Source: DASTQL01 sp035761805 (GTDB taxonomy: Bacteria > Actinomycetota > Actinomycetes > Jiangellales > Jiangellaceae). From it: a stretch of 8,446 nucleotides of DNA. A program made the position numbers and the translations under genes. Within the stretch, counting starts at the first letter, position 1. The number at the start of each line of letters is the position of its first letter. Below are positions 1 to 5,130 of this stretch, in pieces. Under the pieces are notes generated by a model. It was not told the origin of the DNA. It made no database searches and saw nothing but the letters and a program-made list of their open reading frames with translations. The DNA is taken from NCBI GenBank assembly GCA_035761805.1, contig DASTQL010000025.1, forward strand, positions 1-8,446, in the 5' to 3' direction.

Positions 1-98
1 AGACCCAGGCGCCGCAACCGCCCGGCCGGCACTCCTACCGGTTCGCCCGCGACTGGGACCACCTGCGACAACGTCTCGAGCAAGGGAGCAGCGCATGA
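1..98 (+). CDS. C-terminal end of an unidentified upstream gene (partial)
   Basis: From base 3 a frame stays open to a TGA at 96-98 and gives about 31 residues, including SYRFARDWDHLRQRLEQ near the end. About 25 of 31 codons end in G or C, as expected for a coding frame in this genome. The stop overlaps the ATG of the next gene by 3 nt (ATGA), the usual sign of translational coupling, so this is probably the preceding cistron of the same operon. The tail is charged and probably helical, and it carries no motif I recognise. The remainder of the gene lies outside the window, so no function is assigned. Confidence 0.55.
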   Translation, partial: TQAPQPPGRHSYRFARDWDHLRQRLEQGSSA

Positions 99-790
99 CC
101 ACGACCGTCGTCGTCGGCGGGACGAGCGGCATGGGACTGGAGGTCGCCCGGCGCCGCCACGAGCAGGGCGACCAGGTCGTGCTCACCGGTCGCGACCCGG
201 TCCGCGCGGCGGACGCGGCGGCCTCCCTGGGCGACTCCGCCAGCGGTATCGGCGTCGACCTCGCCGAGCCGCACACGATCGCCGGTGCCTTCGGGGGCAT
301 CGGCCGGGTCGACCACCTCGTCCTCGCGGCGATCGACCGCGACGACAACACGGTGCGCGACTACGACGTCGACCGAGCGCTCCGGCTGGCCACCATCAAG
401 CTGGTCGCCTACACCGAGGTCGTCCACACCCTGCTGCCGGCCCTGCACGACGACTCGGCGGTCGTCGTCTTCGGCGGGCGGGCCAAGGACCGCCCGTACC
501 CGGGCGGCACGACGGTCTCCGTGGTCAACGGGGGCGTCGTCGGCATGGTCAACGCGATGGTGACCGAGCTGGCGCCGATCCGGGTCAACGCGCTGCACCC
601 CGGCATCGTCGGTGACAGCCCGTTCTGGGCCGCCAAGCCGGCCCAGGTCCTGGAGGGCTTCCGGTCCCGGACGCCTACCGGACGGCTGGCGACCATGGCC
701 GACGTGGTCGGAGCCGTGGACTTCCTGCTGCTCAACCGGGGGGTCAACGGCGTGCAGCTGTACGTCGACGGCGGCTGGCTGCTCACGTGA
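95..790 (+). CDS. SDR-family (Rossmann-fold) oxidoreductase-like protein with atypical active site
   Basis: This 231-aa protein has the length and layout of a classical short-chain dehydrogenase/reductase. The dinucleotide-binding glycine motif GGTSGMG is at residues 8-14. Gly32-Arg33 (TGRDP) after the second strand suggests NADP(H). The late-SDR signature RVNALHPGIVGDSP is at 163-176, and the C-terminal YVDGGWLL is at 223-230. The catalytic Ser-Tyr-Lys set is not visible: the segment aligning with YxASK reads VSVVN, with Val141 for Tyr and Asn145 for Lys, and no other YxxxK occurs. I recall related actinobacterial proteins with a similar NGG motif, so this may be a subfamily rather than a damaged gene. 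AGGGAG at 83-88 is a good ribosome site, 6 nt before the ATG. The gene overlaps both neighbours. It could be a reductase using other residues or a non-catalytic NADP-binding protein; the substrate is unknown. Confidence 0.88.
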   Translation: MTTTVVVGGTSGMGLEVARRRHEQGDQVVLTGRDPVRAADAAASLGDSASGIGVDLAEPHTIAGAFGGIGRVDHLVLAAIDRDDNTVRDYDVDRALRLATIKLVAYTEVVHTLLPALHDDSAVVVFGGRAKDRPYPGGTTVSVVNGGVVGMVNAMVTELAPIRVNALHPGIVGDSPFWAAKPAQVLEGFRSRTPTGRLATMADVVGAVDFLLLNRGVNGVQLYVDGGWLLT

Positions 791-1659
791 GGGTCGCCGT
801 CGTCGGCACCGGGCGGATGGGTGCCGCCATGGTCGGGCGGCTCGCAGCAGCCGGGCATGACGTCGTCGTGCAGAACCGCACCCGGGCCCGGGCCGACGCG
901 GTCGCCGAGCGGCACGGCCTGCGGGCGGTGGCCCTGCCACGCGAGGCGGCGGCGGGCGCGGAGGTCGTCGTGGTGTCCCTCGCCGACGACGCAGCGGTGC
1001 GGGCGGCCTACGGCGGGGCCGACGGGATCGTGGCCGGTCTGGAGCCCGGCGCGGTCGTCGCCGACGCCAGCACGGTCGACCCGGCGACCGTGCAGGCACT
1101 GGCCTCCGACGTCGAACGGGCTGGAGCGGCGCTGGTCGACACCCCGGTCTCGGGCAGCGTTTCCACGGTCGAGGCCGGTGAGCTGCTCGTGATGGCCGGC
1201 GGTGACGGTGCCGCGCTCGACCGGGTCCGGCCCGTGCTGGACTCCTTCGCGAGGCGTGTCCTGCACCTCGGACCCCTCGGCGCCGGCGCCACGATGAAGC
1301 TGGCGGTGAACAGCGTCGTGCACGCGCTCAACGAGGCGCTCGCCGAAGCCCTCGTGCTCGCCGAGAAGGCGGGGGTCGACCGCTCCGCGGCGTACGAGGT
1401 CTTCGCGTCGAGCGCGGTCGCCGCGCCCTTCGTCCTCTACAAGCGGGCCGCGTACGAGAAGCCCGACGAGGCGCCCGTGGCCTTCGCCCTCGACCTCGTG
1501 GCCAAGGATCTCGACCTGGTCGCGGATCTCGCCACCCGGGTGGGTGCCGACATGCCTCAGCTGGCGGCGAACCGGGACGTCGTCGAACGGGCGCGCCGGG
1601 CCGGGCTGGGCTCCTCGGACCTGAGCGCCCTCGCGGAGCTGCTGCGCGGCCTACGCTGA
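787..1659 (+). CDS. NAD(P)-dependent beta-hydroxyacid dehydrogenase (3-hydroxyisobutyrate dehydrogenase / tartronate semialdehyde reductase family)
   Basis: The 290-aa product has the normal length for the beta-hydroxyacid dehydrogenase family, which interconverts 2- or 3-hydroxyacids and semialdehydes. The N-terminal Rossmann motif GTGRMG is at residues 7-12, and Asn30-Arg31-Thr32 at the end of strand 2 favours NADPH. The substrate-binding motif DTPVSGS is at 118-124; its final Ser instead of Gly recalls the glyoxylate/succinic-semialdehyde reductase branch. The catalytic lysine is Lys171 in GAGATMKLAVN (166-175 region), with the family Asn at 175. Lys240 (LVAKDLDL) is the conserved C-terminal lysine. 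The GTG start at 787 overlaps the upstream TGA by 4 nt (GTGA), so translation is probably coupled and no strong Shine-Dalgarno is needed. The exact substrate (tartronate semialdehyde, glyoxylate, methylmalonate semialdehyde) is not determined by these motifs. Confidence 0.9.
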   Translation: MRVAVVGTGRMGAAMVGRLAAAGHDVVVQNRTRARADAVAERHGLRAVALPREAAAGAEVVVVSLADDAAVRAAYGGADGIVAGLEPGAVVADASTVDPATVQALASDVERAGAALVDTPVSGSVSTVEAGELLVMAGGDGAALDRVRPVLDSFARRVLHLGPLGAGATMKLAVNSVVHALNEALAEALVLAEKAGVDRSAAYEVFASSAVAAPFVLYKRAAYEKPDEAPVAFALDLVAKDLDLVADLATRVGADMPQLAANRDVVERARRAGLGSSDLSALAELLRGLR

Positions 1660-1664
1660 CGGGC

Positions 1665-2939
1665 GTGCCTGCGCCCACCCGCCCGCGCCTGCGTCGAGGC
1701 GACCTGGCGGACGTGGACGCGCTCCTGACCGCCTCCGACGCGGCGGTGACGGCTCGCCAGGCCGGCCCCGCTTCGGCGCGCCAGCCCGTCCATACGGTCT
1801 ATGTGCCCGCGGACCGGGTGGGGCCGCATCCCGCACGGGCCTACGGGGCACAGGCCCTGGACGTGCTCTTCCGGCACGTCGCCGCACCCGACGGGCTGGC
1901 CGAGGTCACGGGCATCGACCGGGACCTGGTGTGGGAGGTGTTCCCCCGGCTGCTGCGCAAGCTGCGCGCCGAGCCGGTCGAGGACCTCCGCATCGACCTC
2001 GAGGACGGCTACGGGCTCCGACCCGACGACGTCGAGGATGCCGACGCCTTGTCGGCCACCGCCCGGGTGCTGGCGTCCGCCGACGAGGCGCCGCCGTGGT
2101 GGGGCGTGCGGGTCAAGTCGCTGGAGCCGACCACCCGCCGTCGCGCGCTGCGCAGCCTGGACCTGGTCCTGGGATCGGTTCTCGAGGCCGGCGACCTGCC
2201 GGCGGGCTTCGTGGTCACACTGCCCAAGGTCAGCTCGGTGGACCAGGTGGCCGCGATGAGCCTCGCCTGCGAGCGGTTGGAAGCGGCGCACGGCCTGCCC
2301 GCCGGTCGCCTGCGCTTCGAGATCCAGGTCGAGACGCCCGAGGCGGTCATCGCCCCCGACGGCACGGTGACGGTGGCGCGGGCGGTCGCCACGGCGGGTG
2401 GTCGCGTCAGCGGCCTGCACTTCGGCACCTACGACTACTCGGCCGCCCTCGGGGTCGGCGCGGCCCAGCAGTCCCTCGACCACCCGGTGGCCGACCACGC
2501 CAAGGCTGTGATGCAGGTGGTGGCTGCCGCGACCGGCGTGCACGTCGCCGACGGGTCGACCAACGTCCTGCCGGTGGGCGGGACCGCCGCCGTCCACGCC
2601 GCCTGGCGTCTCCACGCGCGGCTGGTGCGTCGGTCGCTGGAGCGAGGGATCCCCCAGGGGTGGGACCTCCACCCGGCGCAGCTGGTCACCCGCTACCTGG
2701 CGACGTTCGCGTTCTACCGTGAGAGTCTCGACCCGGCCGGGAGGCGGCTGTCCGCCTACCTGGCCGGGACTACCACCGGGGTCCTCGACGAACCTGCGAC
2801 CGTACGGGCGCTGGCCGTGCCGCTGCTGCGGGGGTTGCGGTGCGGGGCGGTCGACGAGGACGAGGTCAGGGCCGCGGCCGGCGTGGGGTCGGCCGAGCTG
2901 GTCCAGCTCGCGACCGCGGGGGCGGTCTCTAGCCGGTGA
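1665..2939 (+). CDS. DUF6986-type aldolase/lyase (HpcH/HpaI–CitE-like fold)
   Basis: The 424-aa protein resembles the HpcH/HpaI aldolase and citrate-lyase beta-chain (CitE) superfamily, in the branch I know as DUF6986, often annotated only as 'aldolase'. Family-like blocks appear in TIM-barrel order: RIDLEDGYG (109-117), VRVKSLEP (148-155), LPKVSS (186-191), FEIQVETPEAV (218-228), LHFGTYDYSAALGV (251-264) and QGWDLHPAQLVTRY (331-344). Glu223 and Asp257 occupy the positions that bind the divalent metal in CitE-like enzymes. It is longer than a typical HpcH/HpaI aldolase (about 250-300 aa), with an N-terminal extension and a helical C-terminal tail. The GTG start lies 5 nt after the upstream stop, supporting one transcript with the two oxidoreductase genes. 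An aldol or Claisen-type C-C cleavage is likely; the substrate is unknown. The 3' end overlaps the convergent aminotransferase gene by 11 bp. Confidence 0.83.
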   Translation: MPAPTRPRLRRGDLADVDALLTASDAAVTARQAGPASARQPVHTVYVPADRVGPHPARAYGAQALDVLFRHVAAPDGLAEVTGIDRDLVWEVFPRLLRKLRAEPVEDLRIDLEDGYGLRPDDVEDADALSATARVLASADEAPPWWGVRVKSLEPTTRRRALRSLDLVLGSVLEAGDLPAGFVVTLPKVSSVDQVAAMSLACERLEAAHGLPAGRLRFEIQVETPEAVIAPDGTVTVARAVATAGGRVSGLHFGTYDYSAALGVGAAQQSLDHPVADHAKAVMQVVAAATGVHVADGSTNVLPVGGTAAVHAAWRLHARLVRRSLERGIPQGWDLHPAQLVTRYLATFAFYRESLDPAGRRLSAYLAGTTTGVLDEPATVRALAVPLLRGLRCGAVDEDEVRAAAGVGSAELVQLATAGAVSSR

Positions 2940-4146
2940 TCGCCTCGGCCAGGCGGTCGACGGCCCAGTCCAGCTCGTGCGGCTCGATGACGAGCGGCGG
3001 TGCGAGCCGGATCGTCTGCGTGTGCGTGTCCTTGGCGAGGGCGCCGAGAGCCATCAGGCGCTCGCACACCTCGCGCCCGGTGCCGGCGGCCGGGTCCAGG
3101 TCGATGCCCGCCCACAGGCCTCGTACCCGGATCTCCGTCACGGGCCCGGTCGGGAGCGACGCGAGCCGGGCGGCCAGGCGCTCACCCAGGGCGGCGGCGC
3201 GCGCCTGCCACTCGCCGGTCGAGAGCATCGCGACCACCTCGCGCCCGACGGCCACGGCGAGCGGGTTGCCACCGAAGGTGGAGCCGTGCTCGCCCGGCCG
3301 GAAGACGCCCAGGACGTCCCGACGGCTCACCACCGCCGACACCGGCAGGATGCCGCCGCCGAGCGCCTTGCCCAGCACGTAGACGTCGGGCACCACGTCC
3401 TCGAGCTCGCAGGCGAACGTGGTGCCGGTCCGGCCCAGGCCGGACTGGATCTCGTCGGCGATCATCAGCACGCCGTGCTCGTCGCACACCTGGCGGACGC
3501 CCGCCAGGTAGCCGGGCGGGGGGACGATGACGCCCGACTCGCCCTGCACCGGCTCGACGAGCACGGCGGCGGTGCGGTCGTCGACGACCGCCTCGAGCGC
3601 TGCCACGTCCCCGTACGGGACGCTGACGAAGCCGGGCGTGAAGGGGCCGTAGTCCGCGCGGGCCTCGGCGTCGTCGGAGAACGAGACGATCGTGATCGTC
3701 CGCCCGTGGAAGTTGCCGTGGGCGACGACGACCGTGGCCTCACCGTCGGGGACGCCCTTGACCTGGTACGCCCACTTGCGGGCGGTCTTGATCGCCGTCT
3801 CGACCGCCTCGGCACCCGTGTTCATCGGCAGGACCATCTCGGTCCCGCACAGCTCGGCCAGCTCCGCGCAGAACGGCGCGAGCTGGTCGTTGTGGAAGGC
3901 GCGGCTGGTGAGGGTCACGCGGTCGAGCTGCCGCATCGCCGCTGCCACGAGCCGAGGGTGGCGGTGCCCGAAGTTCAGCGCCGAGTACCCCGCGAGCAGG
4001 TCGAGGTAGCGTCGCCCCTCCACGTCGGTGACCCAGACGCCCTCCGCCTCGGCCACCACGATCGGCAGCGGGTGGTAGTTGTGCGCACCGTACTGGTCGC
4101 CGAGGGCGATCAGGTCGTCGGTCCTGGACGCATGCGTCTGGGTCAT
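2929..4146 (-). CDS. rocD: Ornithine aminotransferase (ornithine–oxo-acid transaminase)
   Basis: This 405-aa class-III PLP aminotransferase has the usual RocD length. RocD moves the delta-amino group of ornithine to 2-oxoglutarate, giving glutamate-5-semialdehyde and glutamate in cytosolic arginine/ornithine catabolism. Visible blocks are the N-terminal YGAHNYHPLPIV (19-30), GYSALNFGHRHP (53-64), NTGAEAVETAIK (109-120), NFHGRT (145-150), ADEIQSGLGRTG (230-241) with the pyridine-nitrogen Asp231, LGKALGGGILPVSAV with PLP lysine Lys260, and STFGGNPLA (289-297). The NYHPLP and RAFHNDQ blocks are typical of RocD rather than ArgD or GabT. The ATG start overlaps the stop of the upstream DUF456 gene by 3 nt (ATGA), with GGAG somewhat further upstream, so the two are probably cotranslated. 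The TAG stop lies inside the end of the convergent aldolase gene. No other arginine-catabolism gene is in the window. Confidence 0.95.
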   Translation of the reverse strand: MTQTHASRTDDLIALGDQYGAHNYHPLPIVVAEAEGVWVTDVEGRRYLDLLAGYSALNFGHRHPRLVAAAMRQLDRVTLTSRAFHNDQLAPFCAELAELCGTEMVLPMNTGAEAVETAIKTARKWAYQVKGVPDGEATVVVAHGNFHGRTITIVSFSDDAEARADYGPFTPGFVSVPYGDVAALEAVVDDRTAAVLVEPVQGESGVIVPPPGYLAGVRQVCDEHGVLMIADEIQSGLGRTGTTFACELEDVVPDVYVLGKALGGGILPVSAVVSRRDVLGVFRPGEHGSTFGGNPLAVAVGREVVAMLSTGEWQARAAALGERLAARLASLPTGPVTEIRVRGLWAGIDLDPAAGTGREVCERLMALGALAKDTHTQTIRLAPPLVIEPHELDWAVDRLAEAITG

Positions 4147-4625
4147 GTGAGTGCCACTGCTCCGATCCAGCCCAGAGCCAGCAGCAGGCCCGTGAGCAGC
4201 TCGATGAGGATGGACAGGCCGACCGCCTTGAGGGCGTGCACCGTGGACGGCCAGGCCGCGTCGTGTCGGCGCAGCCGCGCGAGCTCGGCGAGGTAGACCC
4301 CCCCGACGAAGCCCACGAAGAGGCCGACGACGGGGAGGACGAAGAAGCCGAGGATGCCGAGCAGGCCACCGGCGACGATGGAGCGGGTCGGGACACCGGC
4401 GTCGCGCAGCCGCTGCCCGGGAACGAGGTACTTGACCACCTGGCTCAACGCCACCAGCAGGGTCGCGATGACGAGCAACGCCCAACCGACGGCGCTGGAC
4501 TCGACGAGCGCCCAGACCGTGATGGCCGCCCAGACCAGCAGGAGCCCAGGGAGCACGGGGACGACGATGCCCACCAGCCCGACCACGATCGCGATCGCCA
4601 CGAGTGCCGTCGTCGTCGACTCCAC
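4143..4625 (-). CDS. DUF456-family integral membrane protein
   Basis: The predicted 160-aa protein is almost wholly hydrophobic, with membrane segments near residues 7-22, 26-41, 45-65, 82-112 (a long or double pass) and 131-158. The early VVPVLPGLLL (21-30), the middle GQRLRDAGVPTRSIVAGGLLG (70-90) and the Gly-rich LPVVGLFVGFVGGVYLAEL (97-115) match my memory of DUF456, a family of unknown function. The GTG at 4625 was chosen because it begins just before the first membrane helix. Extending the frame further adds Arg/Pro-rich low-complexity sequence that runs through the upstream hairpin. No Shine-Dalgarno precedes this GTG; a possible -10 element just before it would give a leaderless message. 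Its stop overlaps the rocD start (ATGA), which suggests a link to ornithine metabolism, but no transport motif is visible. Confidence 0.82.
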   Translation of the reverse strand: MESTTTALVAIAIVVGLVGIVVPVLPGLLLVWAAITVWALVESSAVGWALLVIATLLVALSQVVKYLVPGQRLRDAGVPTRSIVAGGLLGILGFFVLPVVGLFVGFVGGVYLAELARLRRHDAAWPSTVHALKAVGLSILIELLTGLLLALGWIGAVALT

Positions 4626-4663
4626 GAGCGCATCGTGCCAGGTACGTGCGGGCGGACGAACAA
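4623..4663 (-). promoter_or_regulatory. Possible promoter for a leaderless DUF456–rocD transcript
   Basis: Only 38 bp separate the hairpin from the chosen GTG. Reading the minus strand, CACGAT (complement of 4632-4637) has A, A and T at the three most conserved -10 positions and ends 6 nt before the GTG at 4625. Transcription would then begin at or next to the start codon, which fits the absence of a ribosome site. The -35 candidate TTGTTC lies about 20 nt upstream, longer than ideal. This is inference from weak motifs only. Confidence 0.25.
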
Positions 4664-4700
4664 CGCCGCGGGCCCCGGCGGGAAGCCGGGGCCCGCGGCG
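4664..4700 (-). terminator. Perfect 16-bp GC-rich hairpin terminator
   Basis: The arms 4664-4679 and 4685-4700 are perfect reverse complements (left arm CGCCGCGGGCCCCGGC) around a 5-nt loop GGGAA. The structure begins 14 nt after the stop of the minus-strand DUF7455 gene and ends before the DUF456 gene. On the minus strand it is followed by GTTGTTCG rather than a true T-run, as is common for high-GC actinobacterial terminators. It most likely ends the DUF7455 transcript and separates it from DUF456–rocD. The fold is symmetrical, so it could also act on plus-strand transcripts. Confidence 0.68.
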
Positions 4701-4714
4701 CAGGTCTGGTGTGG

Positions 4715-4939
4715 TCAGTCGGGGTCGGAGCGACCCGAGGTCGGGTCCTCGGCGATCCGGTGGGTCTCGTCGTACCACTCGACGGCCTGGGCGCGAAGCT
4801 TGTCCTCGTGGCGGCGACCGTGGTGGCCACAGAACAGCAGCTCCCCGCCGGTGACGATGCGCACCCGGATGAAGGCCTGGGCGCCGCACCGGTCACAGCG
4901 GTCGGCGGCCGACAGCGGGCTGGCGACTGCGGTGGTCAC
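4715..4939 (-). CDS. DUF7455-type small zinc-ribbon-like protein
   Basis: This 74-aa protein fits the actinobacterial family I know as DUF7455, whose function is unknown. Cys15-x2-Cys18 (RCDRCG) and Cys37-Gly-His39-His40 (FCGHHGRRHE) form a plausible four-ligand zinc site around a short beta-hairpin (FIRVRIVTGGELLFC, 23-37). A helical, acidic-to-mixed tail follows, ending in SGRSDPD. The GTG start at 4939 is preceded by AGGAG with a short CCCC spacer, which decides the start over a longer upstream frame. It is transcribed away from the topoisomerase gene, an arrangement I recall from other actinomycetes. It ends just before a strong hairpin, so it is probably monocistronic. A DNA- or RNA-associated role would suit a zinc ribbon but is inference. 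Confidence 0.85.
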   Translation of the reverse strand: MTTAVASPLSAADRCDRCGAQAFIRVRIVTGGELLFCGHHGRRHEDKLRAQAVEWYDETHRIAEDPTSGRSDPD

Positions 4940-4978
4940 GGGGCTCCTCTCGAGGCGTGGTGGTCGTGCACCTTGGAC

Positions 4979-5005
4979 AACATCGTGACAGGCCGGACTC
5001 GTTCC
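4979..5005 (-). promoter_or_regulatory. Candidate ECF-type promoter upstream of the DUF7455 gene
   Basis: On the minus strand GGGGAAC (complement of 5001-5007) is followed after 19 nt by GTTG (GTT is the complement of 4979-4981). This resembles the GGAA(C/T)-N-GTT promoters of stress-type ECF sigma factors such as SigR/SigH. It lies about 40 nt upstream of the GTG start. A housekeeping-like CACGAT (complement of 4982-4987) overlaps it and is an alternative -10. Short motifs of this kind arise by chance in GC-rich DNA. Confidence 0.25.
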
Positions 5006-5018
5006 CCGGTGGCGCCGA

Positions 5019-5041
5019 TGTGACGATTCGCTCACAGCGAA
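5019..5041. promoter_or_regulatory. Palindromic operator-like site between divergent genes
   Basis: TTCGCTCACAGCGAA (5027-5041) is a perfect inverted repeat with 6-bp arms around CAC. It overlaps a second, looser dyad of TGTGA (5019-5023) and TCACA (5032-5036) with 8 bp between. The site lies about 80 nt before DUF7455 and 90 nt before the topoisomerase gene, so a bound regulator could affect both. The 8-bp gap does not fit the 6-bp gap of a canonical Crp/GlxR site. No cognate regulator is in the window. Confidence 0.3.
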
Positions 5042-5092
5042 GCGCCTGTGGACGAGCGGCGTTGCGGACCGGGTGGTGTCCGGGGCGCGGGC

Positions 5093-5130
5093 TACGCTGA
5101 CCGCGTCCCCGAGCCGAGGAGCCCGAACCG
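5093..5130 (+). promoter_or_regulatory. Possible -10 element and ribosome site of the topoisomerase gene
   Basis: TACGCT at 5093-5098 has the TAnnnT form of an actinobacterial -10 box and would give a leader of roughly 25-30 nt. No good -35 lies 16-19 nt upstream; TTGCGG at 5062-5067 is 25 bp away. AGGAG at 5117-5121 precedes the GTG by 9 nt and supports that start. Confidence 0.33.

Noticed and set aside
409..2672. Long minus-strand open frames opposite the SDR, dehydrogenase and aldolase genes
   Set aside because: They lack motifs and have biased Arg/Pro/His composition, and the plus-strand genes explain this DNA fully.
2719..4296. Long plus-strand open frame across rocD
   Set aside because: RocD on the minus strand is unmistakable by its motifs. 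The plus-strand translation is Arg/Asp/Val-rich shadow sequence and starts inside the aldolase gene in another frame.
5019..5036. TGTGA/TCACA pair as a Crp/GlxR binding site
   Set aside because: The half-sites are 8 bp apart instead of the 6 bp of the consensus, so it is not reported as a Crp site and is kept only as part of the operator-like dyad.
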